64,000 nucleotides of DNA from Iodobacter fluviatilis (lineage in GTDB: Bacteria > Pseudomonadota > Gammaproteobacteria > Burkholderiales > Chitinibacteraceae), in contig NZ_UGHR01000004.1 of the NCBI RefSeq assembly GCF_900451195.1, positions 186,001 through 250,000 of the forward strand, given 5' to 3'. Position 1 is the stretch's first letter, and each line of letters starts with the position of its first letter. The translations under genes and the position numbers were made by a program. Shown here in pieces: positions 8,291 to 17,099 of this stretch. The notes beneath the pieces are model-generated. The model was not told where the DNA came from and did no database searches. It saw nothing but the letters and a program-made list of their open reading frames with translations.

Positions 8291-9715
8291 ATGTCACGTC
8301 GGCAAATTCAAAGCGTGGGTATCGATATCGGGACCACCACCACCCAAGTGATTTTCTCGAGGCTCGAGCTGATTAATCGGGCCGGTGTCTCGCAGGTGCC
8401 GCGTTATGAGTTTTCTAAGCGTGACATCGTGTATGTTAGCCCCGTGGTGTTTACCCCCATCGATTTTGAAGGGCGGCTTCGTGAGGATGAACTCGCGGTC
8501 TTTATCCGTGAGCAGTACGCCACGGCCGGGATGGATCAGCAGAGTGTTGAATCTGGCGCAATCATCATTACCGGTGAAACGTCCAAGGCTCAAAACGCCC
8601 GCGCTGCGGTACTGGCTTTGGCTGAAGAGCTGGGCAATTTTGTGGTGGCGAGTGCCGGGCCGCATCTTGAGTCTGTGATTGCAGGGCACGGCTCAGGCGC
8701 AGGCGAGCTATCTCGCCGTGAAACCAGCCGTGTCGTCAATATTGATATTGGCGGTGGCACATCGAATTATGTGGTGTTTGAAGCGGGCAGAGCAGTCGAT
8801 AGTGCCTGCCTTAATGTGGGTGGTCGCCTTATCGAGCTGGATGAGCAGGGGCGTGTGCGGCAAGTGCATGCACCCGCACGCCTGATTTGCACCGAGCTAT
8901 TTGGCACGAGCTTTGATCCTCTTCAATTGGATCGTGCGGGCATAGAGCGTGTGGCTCATCGCATGAGCGAACTCATATTTGAAGTGCTGATTGGCGAGCC
9001 TTCGCCCTTAGCTCGTGCGCTTTTGATGACCGATTGCCTGCACCTAAGCAAGGCTTACGACACCGTGATGTTTTCGGGTGGCGTGGGCGAGTGCTATTAC
9101 CACCTTGCTGCCGATGTGCTTGCTTTTGGCGATGTTGGCCCCTTATTGGCGCTGGCGATGCATGGGCATTTAGCTTTATCCAAGCAGCCGATTCAGATGC
9201 CGGCCCAAACGCTCCGTGCAACGGTGATTGGTGCTGGAGCTCACACCTTGTCTTTATCGGGCAGCACCATTTGGCTGAATCACCGGCATTTGCCGGTGCG
9301 CAATATTCCTGTTGTTCATCCTTTGATTGCATGGAGCGAAGTCACGCCGGGGGCGTTGGCCACCGAGTGGGCGCACGTCGCCATGCTGATGGATATTGAT
9401 CTGCAACACGATTTTTTTGCTTTATCTCTGCCGCGAGATTTGCCGCTGACTTATTTGCAAATTGAGGCTTGTGTTGATGAATTAGCCGTATTTGGGCGGC
9501 TTTATCCCAATGCAAACCACCCCCTCTTGGTGACTGCCCGCCAGGATTTGGGCAAGGTTTTAGGCATGTTGTTACAGCCGCATCTTGTTGGCCGCGAATT
9601 GGCCGTGATTGATGAAGTGGAAACTCGTGATGGTGATTACATCGATATCGGAGAGCCTTTATTCGGCGGCGATATCGTACCGGTCACCATTAAATCTCTG
9701 GCATTTCCTTCTTAG
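8291..9715 (+). CDS. eutA: EutA, ethanolamine ammonia-lyase reactivating factor
   Basis: EutA is an ATP-dependent chaperone that exchanges damaged cobalamin on EutBC for intact AdoCbl. The 474 residues contain an Hsp70-like ATPase start (VGIDIGTTTTQVIFSRL), a second phosphate loop (NIDIGGGTSNYVVF) and the FSGGVGECYY segment. AAGGAG at 8279-8284 overlaps the eutH stop and lies directly before ATG 8291. Its place just upstream of eutB matches its function. Confidence 0.96.
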   Translation: MSRRQIQSVGIDIGTTTTQVIFSRLELINRAGVSQVPRYEFSKRDIVYVSPVVFTPIDFEGRLREDELAVFIREQYATAGMDQQSVESGAIIITGETSKAQNARAAVLALAEELGNFVVASAGPHLESVIAGHGSGAGELSRRETSRVVNIDIGGGTSNYVVFEAGRAVDSACLNVGGRLIELDEQGRVRQVHAPARLICTELFGTSFDPLQLDRAGIERVAHRMSELIFEVLIGEPSPLARALLMTDCLHLSKAYDTVMFSGGVGECYYHLAADVLAFGDVGPLLALAMHGHLALSKQPIQMPAQTLRATVIGAGAHTLSLSGSTIWLNHRHLPVRNIPVVHPLIAWSEVTPGALATEWAHVAMLMDIDLQHDFFALSLPRDLPLTYLQIEACVDELAVFGRLYPNANHPLLVTARQDLGKVLGMLLQPHLVGRELAVIDEVETRDGDYIDIGEPLFGGDIVPVTIKSLAFPS

Positions 9716-9729
9716 TTCAGGTGATAGAT

Positions 9730-11091
9730 ATGAAATTGAAGACCCAGTTGTTTGGTAAGACCTACCAGTTTCGGGATGTGAAAGATGTGCTGGCGAAAGC
9801 CAATGATCCTCGCTCTGGCGATGTTTTAGCGGGCGTAAGTGCGGCTAGCTCGCAAGAGCGTGTGGCGGCCAAGCATGTGCTTTCTGAAATGTCGGTGGCG
9901 GATCTGCGCAATAACCCCGTGATTCCTTATGAAGAAGACTGTGTGACGCGGATTATTCAAGACGATATTAATGTCGCCGCTTACAACAGCATTCGCAGTA
10001 AAACCATTGCTGAATTGCGCGAATATATTTTGTCAGACACCACCAGCGTGGCAGACATTGATTTTATGCGTAAGGGCCTGAGCTCTGAAACGGTGGCTGC
10101 GGTTGCCAAGCTTTGCTCAAACGCAGATTTGATCTACGGCGCAAAGAAAATGCCGGTGATTAAACATGCCAATACCACGATAGGTTTGCCTGGCCATTTT
10201 AGTGCGCGTTTGCAGCCAAACGATACGCGTGACGATGTGCGCAGTATTGCAGCCCAGATGTATGAAGGTTTGTCTTATGGCTTAGGCGATGCGGTGATTG
10301 GGATTAACCCTGTAACCGACAATGTTGAAAACGTGACTCGTATGCTCAATACCGTGTACGAGGCCATCGACAAATTTGCAATCCCTACTCAAGGCTGCGT
10401 GTTGGCACATATGTCGACCCAGATCGAGGCGATTCGTAAGGGCGCACCGGGTGGGCTGATTTTTCAAAGTATTTGCGGAAGCGAAAAAGGCTTAAAAGAA
10501 TTTGGTGTAACCCTGGAGCTGATGGATGAGGCACTGGAAGTGGGTCGTCAATACAACCGGCTAGCAGGGCCAAACTGCCTGTATTTTGAAACAGGGCAGG
10601 GTTCGGCACTTTCGGCCAATGCGCATAACGGTGCAGATCAGGTCACGATGGAAGCACGCAATTACGGCCTTGCCCGTCATTACGATCCATTTTTGGTGAA
10701 TACGGTGGTGGGTTTTATTGGGCCTGAGTACCTCTATAACGATCGCCAAATTATGCGTGCCGGTTTAGAAGACCATTTTATGGGCAAACTGAGCGGTATC
10801 TCGATGGGCGTGGATTGTTGTTACACCAACCATGCCGATTCTAATCAGAGCGCGAATGAATCACTGGCTATTTTGCTGGCCACTGCTGGATGTAATTTCA
10901 TTATGGGGATGTCGATGGGCGACGACATTATGCTGAATTATCAGACCATGGCATTCCACGATACCGCCACAATTCGTCAGTTGCTTAAGCTACGCCCAGC
11001 GCCAGAGTTTGAAGCATGGATGGAGAAAATGGGCCTGATGGAAAACGGCATATTGACGCCGCGTGCTGGTGACTCGTCAATCTTCTTTTAA
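9730..11091 (+). CDS. eutB: EutB, ethanolamine ammonia-lyase large (alpha) subunit
   Basis: EutB is the catalytic subunit of AdoCbl-dependent ethanolamine ammonia-lyase, which splits ethanolamine to acetaldehyde and ammonia. The 453 residues align end to end with the family: MKLKTQLFGKTYQF start, NPVIPYEEDCVTR, LQPNDTRDDV, CLYFETGQGSALSA and an SSIFF end. An in-frame GTG at 9721 exists, but ATG 9730 gives the conserved N-terminus. The gap to eutC is 15 bases. Confidence 0.98.
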   Translation: MKLKTQLFGKTYQFRDVKDVLAKANDPRSGDVLAGVSAASSQERVAAKHVLSEMSVADLRNNPVIPYEEDCVTRIIQDDINVAAYNSIRSKTIAELREYILSDTTSVADIDFMRKGLSSETVAAVAKLCSNADLIYGAKKMPVIKHANTTIGLPGHFSARLQPNDTRDDVRSIAAQMYEGLSYGLGDAVIGINPVTDNVENVTRMLNTVYEAIDKFAIPTQGCVLAHMSTQIEAIRKGAPGGLIFQSICGSEKGLKEFGVTLELMDEALEVGRQYNRLAGPNCLYFETGQGSALSANAHNGADQVTMEARNYGLARHYDPFLVNTVVGFIGPEYLYNDRQIMRAGLEDHFMGKLSGISMGVDCCYTNHADSNQSANESLAILLATAGCNFIMGMSMGDDIMLNYQTMAFHDTATIRQLLKLRPAPEFEAWMEKMGLMENGILTPRAGDSSIFF

Positions 11092-11106
11092 TTTTAGGGT
11101 GTAAAA

Positions 11107-11979
11107 ATGGACAAGATGCAAATTGATGAGATTGTACGTGCCGTAATGAGCCAGCTGGCTGTAGAGCCTGCTAGCACTGAGGCTGACGTGTGCCAGAGCA
11201 ATATGGATCAAACGAGCTTGCCTGATTTGGGCGACGAAGCGTTTCGTACTTATATGGGCGTAGAAAATGCGCATCGCCCTGAAGTGCTGCAAGAGTTTCG
11301 TAATTGCACTGCCGCTCGAGTGAATACAGGCCGTGCTGGGCCTCGACCGCGCACTACTGCATTACTGCGTTTTTTAGCGGATCACTCGCGCTCAAAAGAC
11401 ACGGTATTAAAAGAAGTGCCGCAAGAATGGGTAGAAAAGAAAGGTTTGCTGGCATTGCAAAGTGAGATCAGCAGTAAAGATCAGTATTTAACTCGTCCTG
11501 ATTTAGGTCGCCGCCTTTGTGCTGAATCGCTAGCGCTTTTGAAAACCAGCTGCAAGCAACAGCCTGATGTGCAGGTCGTGATTTCGGATGGTTTATCGAC
11601 CGATGCCATTACGGTTAACTTAGATGAAATTTTACCTCCGCTGTTAAAGGGCTTGGAAAGCGCAAGTTTAAAAGTGGGGACGCCACTTTTTGTACGCTAT
11701 GGGCGCGTTAAAGTGGAAGATCAAGTTGGTGAGATTTTAGGTGCCAAAGTGGTCATTTTGTTAGTGGGTGAGCGGCCGGGGCTTGGGCAATCTGAAAGTA
11801 TGTCTTGCTACATGATCTACAACCCAACGGCTGCAACGGTTGAAGCGGATCGAACTTGTTTTTCTAATATCCACCGTGGGGGCACTCCGCCCGTTGAGGC
11901 TGCCGCTGTCATCGTTGATTTAGCAAAGCAGATGCTGGCAAAGAAAGCGTCTGGCATGTCCCTCAGCCGTTCTGCATAA
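11107..11979 (+). CDS. eutC: EutC, ethanolamine ammonia-lyase small (beta) subunit
   Basis: EutC pairs with EutB and contributes to the cobalamin site. The 290 residues start with an amphipathic helix (residues 1-16) and a variable linker. This is the known encapsulation-signal architecture of EutC and resembles the N-terminus of EutE. The conserved body includes [36 protein letters not shown] and [16 protein letters not shown] 11107 follows the eutB stop by 15 bases. Confidence 0.97.
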   Translation: MDKMQIDEIVRAVMSQLAVEPASTEADVCQSNMDQTSLPDLGDEAFRTYMGVENAHRPEVLQEFRNCTAARVNTGRAGPRPRTTALLRFLADHSRSKDTVLKEVPQEWVEKKGLLALQSEISSKDQYLTRPDLGRRLCAESLALLKTSCKQQPDVQVVISDGLSTDAITVNLDEILPPLLKGLESASLKVGTPLFVRYGRVKVEDQVGEILGAKVVILLVGERPGLGQSESMSCYMIYNPTAATVEADRTCFSNIHRGGTPPVEAAAVIVDLAKQMLAKKASGMSLSRSA

Positions 11980-11990
11980 GGAAATACATC

Positions 11991-12650
11991 ATGGCAATGC
12001 TCGATCTTATTAAACCCAGTGTGAAAGCGATGCGTTTGATTGCATCGGTTCAGAGTGATTTTAAAAAAACACTCAAGCTGCCTGAGCATATTAATTGCTT
12101 GGGGCTGCTGACTGCTGATTCAGATGATGTGGCGTATATCGCGGCAGATGAAGCCACCAAACAGGCGCAGGTTGAAGTGGTGTTTGGTCGTTCGCTGTAT
12201 GCGGGGGCAGCGCATAGCTCCTCTCCTACGGCTGGTGAAGTCTTGATTATGCTGGGTGGTAGCTCGCCTGCTGAAGTGCGTGCGGGTTTGGATTCGATGG
12301 TGGCAACGATTGAAGCAGGTCCTGCTTTTCGTTGGGCGAATGATGATGAAACCATCGCATTTTTGGCGCATGTGGTGTCTCGTACCGGCTCGTATTTATC
12401 GGCGCAAACCGGTATTCGCTTAGGTGATCCACTGGCGTATTTGATTGCGCCACCGCTGGAAGCCACTTATGGCATTGATGCGGCGCTGAAGGCTGCCGAT
12501 GTTGAGTTGGTGAGTTATGTGGCTCCGCCATCAGAAACAAATTATTCAGGCGCGTTTCTCACTGGCAGCCAAGCGGCCTGTGACGCCGCATGCCAAGCCT
12601 TTAGTGCTGCGGTATTAGAGGTTGCACGCCAGCCCATAGGCCGGATTTAA
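11991..12650 (+). CDS. eutL: EutL, trimeric tandem-BMC shell protein
   Basis: This 219-residue protein is built of two circularly permuted BMC domains and forms pseudohexameric trimers with a large gated pore. Family segments include [33 protein letters not shown] and [22 protein letters not shown] 11991 follows eutC by 11 bases, with AAGGAAA as a modest ribosome site. The length equals the usual EutL. Confidence 0.97.
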   Translation: MAMLDLIKPSVKAMRLIASVQSDFKKTLKLPEHINCLGLLTADSDDVAYIAADEATKQAQVEVVFGRSLYAGAAHSSSPTAGEVLIMLGGSSPAEVRAGLDSMVATIEAGPAFRWANDDETIAFLAHVVSRTGSYLSAQTGIRLGDPLAYLIAPPLEATYGIDAALKAADVELVSYVAPPSETNYSGAFLTGSQAACDAACQAFSAAVLEVARQPIGRI

Positions 12651-12661
12651 CAGAGGTCGAG

Positions 12662-13258
12662 ATGATTAATTCTTTGGGTTTACTTGAAGTACGTGGATTT
12701 GTAACCGCTCTTGAGGCGGCAGATGCCATGCTGAAGTCGGCGAGTGTACGTTTAATTCGTCAATATGAGACAAGCCCGGGCTGGATTTCACTCGTGGTAG
12801 AGGGTGATATTGCTTCCTGCCGAGCTGCTGTAGATGCGGGCGTTGCTGCTGCGGCAAGGTTGGGTGAAGTGGTGAGCCGGCAAGAGATTGGTCGGCCAGA
12901 CCCCGATGTTGAGCGTATGGTTTTAAAAATATTAGCTCCTCAGCCTAAAAAAACACGCGTTTCCCGCCCCGCACGCGTTGAGACTCCGGCGGAAGTGGTG
13001 GACATTAAGCCGCCGGCAGCCTTAGCTGAAGCGGATCAGCCCGTGGTGCTGGCTTCTGCTCACGATGAGAAAAATGAGGCGGCAGGCTGTAATGAGGAGG
13101 CTATTTTGGCTGCAGTAGCTGCGGCTGAGAATGGCCTGACACTTGCAGAGCTGCTTGCCGCGTTACCTGAAGCGGGTGTAACACGACGTGCGCTTGAAAA
13201 TTTGTGTAAGGCAAAACGCTTGGCGAAACTAATGGGCCGCTATTGCAAGCTTACTTAA
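12662..13258 (+). CDS. eutK: EutK, BMC shell protein with C-terminal helix-turn-helix-like domain
   Basis: Residues 1-90 are a BMC domain (SLGLLEVRGFVTALEAADAM, GDIASCRAAVDAG). A Pro/Ala/Glu-rich linker follows, then about 50 residues (AILAAVAAAENGLTLAELLA onward) resembling the winged-helix-like domain of EutK, proposed to bind nucleic acid. At 198 residues it is longer than the roughly 165-residue enterobacterial EutK; the excess is in the linker. It is the last gene before the operon terminator. Confidence 0.93.
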   Translation: MINSLGLLEVRGFVTALEAADAMLKSASVRLIRQYETSPGWISLVVEGDIASCRAAVDAGVAAAARLGEVVSRQEIGRPDPDVERMVLKILAPQPKKTRVSRPARVETPAEVVDIKPPAALAEADQPVVLASAHDEKNEAAGCNEEAILAAVAAAENGLTLAELLAALPEAGVTRRALENLCKAKRLAKLMGRYCKLT

Positions 13259-13287
13259 TATAAATCGCTATTTCTTGCTTTACCCCG

Positions 13288-13322
13288 CCGGCACAGAGCT
13301 CAATTCTGTGCCGGTTTTTTTT
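13288..13322 (+). terminator. Intrinsic terminator of the eut operon
   Basis: CCGGCACAGA and TCTGTGCCGG form a perfect 10-bp stem with a 7-base loop, followed by eight T. It lies 30 bases after the eutK stop. It separates the structural operon from eutR, which therefore probably has its own promoter. Confidence 0.95.
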
Positions 13323-13657
13323 ATTCGAAGGCTCTAAAAATGGCTACTGCCTCATATCCGTTTTTCATCAAACCGCATTTGAATGCTGCTGACATAAATT
13401 AATGATAATGATTTTATTGTTTGTAAGATTTGCACAGGTGTTTGATTCGTATCAATAAATTGTGCCCGATAGCCGCTATTGTTGAGCTGAAGTTTGATAT
13501 GGGTGGCGAGTACATCAAAGGCAAAACGGATGCATGAGAGGGGCATAATGAAGAAGGGAAAAAGTGGTTTTAGCACTGTTTATACAAGGGACGGTGGTGG
13601 TTGCCCTCTGGGAACAGCATTTCGTTATCCCCCTCGCCGTGTATTGAGCATTTTACG
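13323..13657 (+). promoter_or_regulatory. Spacer before eutR, with a possible Fur-like site
   Basis: This 335-base AT-rich stretch has no convincing gene and must hold the eutR promoter. At 13401-13419 the run AATGATAATGATTTTATTG resembles the GATAAT-hexamer pattern of Fur boxes, and a weak -10-like TAAGAT follows at 13422-13427. A small perfect inverted repeat, ATAGC-C-GCTAT, lies at 13469-13479. None of these sites is proven. Confidence 0.35.
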
Positions 13658-14737
13658 ATGACCGGGACTTTGCCAGGCTTGGGATGGTCTGTTACAGAAC
13701 CAGCGGGAATGCATCATTTAGTGAGTTTAGCTCAAGGCCCTCAGCGTGATTCGCTGGGGCGGGATGGCCAGTTATATATAGAGGAAAGCAGCGATGTGTG
13801 CCAGCAGGCGCGCAGTATTACTGCATGGCAACAGCTTTATGATCAACTCAAACCTGGGCAGTTTCAGGGGTCTTTGGCTGAAACTTGGCTGGATGGAATT
13901 CAGTGCTTTGAAGAGCACACCAGCCATGCTTTACGTCAATCATGCATGGTATGGCCTGGCTCTGTATGGGTGGGTATTCCTGCTTCGAGTGAGCATTTTG
14001 CACGTATTGGCACGACAACTATTGAAGCAGATACGGTTGCAATACGTGGGGGAGGACTGGAGTTTGAGCTGGGCACGCCAGATAATTTCCAGATTATGGG
14101 TTTGGTGTTGGCCCGCAGTGAGCTGGAAAGTTATACATCAATTTTGCAAGGAGAATCTTTGCATTTGGATAACACAATGGTGCTGCATGTGGGGGCAGAG
14201 CGAATGCGTAAATTTACGCATTTCATGCGGGCCATGCTGCAGGTCGCGGGAAATGGATCGGGGCAATTGCTTGAGCAGGTCTGCCGTAAACAATTAAGGC
14301 ATGAATTACTGGAAGGTTTTATAGACTTGATTGATGATGCTAGGCCCAATCGGCAAAACATACGCCGGGTAGAGAGTGCCTGGCAGGCTGTCGCCAAAAC
14401 GCGTGAGTTTGTACTGGATCGTTCCGGAGAGCCGACAAGCATTGTTGAACTTTGCGAGTATTTGGGTATGAGCCGCCGCACCTTGCAAAATATATTTCAT
14501 CAAACTTTAGATATTTGCCCGCTGGCTTATTTGAAAGCGATTCGCTTAAATGCGGTCAGACGCGAATTGCTTGCCCCTTACTCGCAATATGATTCGGTGC
14601 AGCAAGCTGCTGCAGCACTAGGGTTTTGGCATATGAGCCAGTTTTCGCAGGATTTTAAAAAACTATTTGGCGAGCTGCCATCTGCATCTCTTGCACGGCG
14701 CTCAATCGTCAGTGCGATTTCAAACCGCTCACTTTAG
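13658..14737 (+). CDS. eutR: EutR, AraC-family activator of the eut operon
   Basis: EutR senses ethanolamine plus AdoCbl and activates eut transcription. The C-terminal third carries two AraC helix-turn-helix motifs, the first around VELCEYLGMSRRTLQNIF and the second around AAALGFWHMSQFSQDFKKLF. The N-terminal half matches EutR in ITAWQQLYDQLKPGQF and LRQSCMVWP. The reading frame opens at a TTG at 13601, but ATG 13658 (359 residues) is the likely start. Unlike the compact enterobacterial arrangement, it is separated from eutK by a terminator and about 400 bases, so it may be independently controlled. Confidence 0.93.
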   Translation: MTGTLPGLGWSVTEPAGMHHLVSLAQGPQRDSLGRDGQLYIEESSDVCQQARSITAWQQLYDQLKPGQFQGSLAETWLDGIQCFEEHTSHALRQSCMVWPGSVWVGIPASSEHFARIGTTTIEADTVAIRGGGLEFELGTPDNFQIMGLVLARSELESYTSILQGESLHLDNTMVLHVGAERMRKFTHFMRAMLQVAGNGSGQLLEQVCRKQLRHELLEGFIDLIDDARPNRQNIRRVESAWQAVAKTREFVLDRSGEPTSIVELCEYLGMSRRTLQNIFHQTLDICPLAYLKAIRLNAVRRELLAPYSQYDSVQQAAAALGFWHMSQFSQDFKKLFGELPSASLARRSIVSAISNRSL

Positions 14738-14753
14738 CTCCAATCTAACAGAA

Positions 14754-14789
14754 CAGCCCACATGGACTGATTTGATCCATGTGGGGCTG
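14754..14789. terminator. Hairpin between convergent eutR and btuB
   Basis: CAGCCCACATGGA pairs with TCCATGTGGGGCTG with one bulged base. It lies in the 70-base gap between the two stop codons. There is no clear T-run, so it is a probable but not textbook terminator, usable on both strands. Confidence 0.6.
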
Positions 14790-14807
14790 CGTATATATCA
14801 AGTAAGA

Positions 14808-16622
14808 TTAATGCTGCCAGCGCAGATTCAGCATGGCATTACGGCCCAGCGTGGCGTAATCTTTTGCCAGCTCGTATTCGGTATCGAATACATTATTGAC
14901 GCGGGCGCTGGCTTGCCAGTCTTTAGCAAACTGCCAGTTCACACTCAGATTAGCGAGGGCGTAGCCTGCCAGACGGGCGCGTGGACCACCGTAAATATCT
15001 TCTTCACGATGCGCTTGTGCTTGTACTTCGCCGCGAGCGCTCCATTGCCCTTGCGCTACGCCCACATAGGCTGAGCCAAATTGTTTGGCACGGCGTGTGA
15101 GTTGCTTGCCATCCGTTGACCCACCACCGGAAGTATCTTTGGCATCCAGTAAATCAAAGCTACCACCCGCTTGAAACATCTCGCCTTGCCAGTCTGCGGT
15201 GAAGGTAATGCCTTTTAACTTTGCATTACCAATCACTGTTGTGGTGGTTTTGCCTGTTTCTAACATGCCATCGATTTCGTTGTGGTAAGCCGTTGCGCTA
15301 AGTTGGATATTGTTCGCTTCAAAGCGAACAAAAACTTCCGTATTTTTGGAAGTCTCAGGTTGCAATGTTGGCGTGCCATAGTTTGGGTAATAGAGCTGAT
15401 TAAACGTGGGTGCGCGGTAGCCAGTACCAAAGCTGCCGCCTACTTTCCAAGCATCCGCAAGCTGCCAAGATGCTCCGATGCTGCCATTGGTGTTGTCTCC
15501 AAACTGGCTGTTGTTGTCATTGCGCAGGTTCACCTGCAATGCAATATCGTCAAAATGAGCAAGGTAACCCGCAAGCAGGCTGTTAATACGGCGCTGGTCG
15601 ACATCAAATTTGGTGGTGCTGCTAATGGCTTGCTCTAGTGTTTCTGCGCCTACAGTCATAATGCCAGGGCCAACTTTAATTTCATTGAGCCAAGATATTT
15701 GAGTCTGCTTTGTTTTAAAGCGGCTCTCACCTGCACGCGTGTAGTTTGTGCTGTCATCGATGCTGACGCCCGCTTGTAATTTGCTGGTCCAGTTTTTTGT
15801 AAAGCGATTGTTCATCCAGAATGTAGCGCTACCATTCGTGCCATCATCACGATCGTCATAATTACTTGAGACGGAAGAGTCGTAATGATTTTCTACTTTG
15901 GCTTGTAACAGGCTTGCGCCAAATTCGTGGGCTTCATTGATGCGATGGCTGGCATTGATCGATAAGCTGGTGTTTTCATAACCATCGGTATCGGTGCTCA
16001 TTGTGCCTGCTTTAGGATTGGATCGTGCGCTAATTCCATCCGTTTTACTGTGTGCTAAACCGATAGCATAGCGAGTGCCATCTTCGCCGCCAGAAAGATG
16101 AGCGCTGGTAGTTTGGGTGTTTTCTGTACCAAAGCCAACTTCTACAGATGGATGAAATCCTTTATCACCTTGGCGTGTAAAGATTTGAATTACGCCACCA
16201 ATCGCATCCGAGCCATAGAGGCTGGCCGCTGGGCCACGCAGAATTTCGATGCGTTCAATTTGTGCCAGTGGAATATGCTGTAAGGCAGCCGCTCCTGCCG
16301 TTGCGGAACCAAATCGTATGCCATCAATTAGATAAACCGCTTGTTGGCTGCTGGAGCCGCGAATAAAAATGCCACCGCTTTTACCTGCACCACCATTGCT
16401 GGTGATCTGTACGCCCGGCTGGCGTGCTAGTAGCTCTGGCAGGCTTACGGTGCCAGCCGCTTCAATTGTTTTTTGATCAATGACGGTTACATCACCGATC
16501 ACTTCTTTGGCGGCTTGCGGCAAGCGGGCTGCGGTAGTAACCACGGCGGGAAGCTGAACAACTTCAGCTTGTGCACAGATGCTGGCGATTAAAAGGCTTA
16601 ATGGGGCGATACGGAATAACAT
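14808..16622 (-). CDS. btuB: BtuB-type TonB-dependent outer-membrane cobalamin receptor
   Basis: The 604-residue precursor has a signal peptide (cleavage after about SICAQA) and a TonB-box-like VVTTAAR close to the mature N-terminus. A plug domain follows (PGVQITSNGGAGKSGGIFIRG, ERIEILRGPAASLYGSDAIGG), then a 22-strand barrel with the family C-terminal block. The reading frame extends upstream to 16766, but ATG 16622 has GGAGAGAG before it and begins the signal peptide. A cobalamin riboswitch precedes the gene, which makes B12 the expected substrate. It supplies B12 for EutT/EutBC next door. The exact substrate range (cobalamin or precursors) is not shown by sequence. Confidence 0.93.
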   Translation of the reverse strand: MLFRIAPLSLLIASICAQAEVVQLPAVVTTAARLPQAAKEVIGDVTVIDQKTIEAAGTVSLPELLARQPGVQITSNGGAGKSGGIFIRGSSSQQAVYLIDGIRFGSATAGAAALQHIPLAQIERIEILRGPAASLYGSDAIGGVIQIFTRQGDKGFHPSVEVGFGTENTQTTSAHLSGGEDGTRYAIGLAHSKTDGISARSNPKAGTMSTDTDGYENTSLSINASHRINEAHEFGASLLQAKVENHYDSSVSSNYDDRDDGTNGSATFWMNNRFTKNWTSKLQAGVSIDDSTNYTRAGESRFKTKQTQISWLNEIKVGPGIMTVGAETLEQAISSTTKFDVDQRRINSLLAGYLAHFDDIALQVNLRNDNNSQFGDNTNGSIGASWQLADAWKVGGSFGTGYRAPTFNQLYYPNYGTPTLQPETSKNTEVFVRFEANNIQLSATAYHNEIDGMLETGKTTTTVIGNAKLKGITFTADWQGEMFQAGGSFDLLDAKDTSGGGSTDGKQLTRRAKQFGSAYVGVAQGQWSARGEVQAQAHREEDIYGGPRARLAGYALANLSVNWQFAKDWQASARVNNVFDTEYELAKDYATLGRNAMLNLRWQH

Positions 16623-16769
16623 TACTCTCTCCTGAGTGCCACACCCGCTGTGTGGCGATGATAGCAGCAGGGGGAGCAGGAGATGATGCATGGCCAAAGC
16701 GCGATGAATCTCACCCGCTTCGTGCACCCTGCCGCGCGTTGGTTGCCTAGGCTGAGTGTCAGCCAAGGT

Positions 16770-16950
16770 CTAAGGCCGGTCTCCGGGCTTGCAAGTGTCG
16801 CCATCGATTTGGAAAAACCGACAGATCAATACACCGCCTTCCCATCTTTGTTAGACAGTGGCTGTGGATGTATTTACGCTTGCTTACCGTTGCAGGGGCA
16901 GCGCAGGATTTGAACCTGCTTCCCGTTTCACTCTTGTTGAGCACCTTATA
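16770..16950 (-). ncRNA. Cobalamin (AdoCbl) riboswitch in the btuB leader
   Basis: Read on the minus strand, the conserved blocks appear in order: GGTGC at the 5' end, CGGGAAG, then GCTGCCCCTGCAACGGTAA, GCCACTG, the GGGAAGGC of the B12-box region, and the closing GCCCGGAGACCGGCC at 16774-16788. A consensus-like -10 TATACAAT sits just upstream at 16959-16966. The btuB ATG is about 150 bases downstream. No strong T-tailed terminator is visible, so control is more likely by blocking translation; that last point is inference. Confidence 0.96.
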
Positions 16951-16958
16951 AGGGGCGG

Positions 16959-16966
16959 ATTGTATA
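16959..16966 (-). promoter_or_regulatory. -10 element of the btuB/riboswitch promoter
   Basis: TATACAAT on the minus strand lies 14 bases before the conserved 5' GGTGC of the riboswitch, where a transcription start would be expected. No good -35 hexamer is seen. Confidence 0.5.
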
Positions 16967-17050
16967 CTGCCTTGGCATTCTTTGCCTTTCGGCTTTAAGA
17001 CATATTCATGTTAGCTTTGGTAAGTATTTGGAATATAGCAATACACCGGC

Positions 17051-17081
17051 AAAAAAAACGCCACGCAAAGGGCGTGGCGTT
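17051..17081 (-). terminator. Terminator of the glutamate/aspartate ABC operon
   Basis: On the minus strand AACGCCACGC and GCGTGGCGTT pair around a short loop and are followed by eight T. It lies 19 bases beyond the stop of the last ATPase gene. Confidence 0.93.
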
Positions 17082-17099
17082 GATTGGAGCAAGTTGCGC

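Noticed and set aside
16623..16766. N-terminal extension of btuB by 48 codons
   Set aside because: It runs into the riboswitch and precedes the signal peptide. A good ribosome site lies before ATG 16622.
16897..16920. A tRNA T-arm-like sequence, GGTTCAAATCC on the minus strand
   Set aside because: It lies inside the cobalamin riboswitch between CGGGAAG and GCTGCCCC. No acceptor, D-arm or anticodon arm is present.
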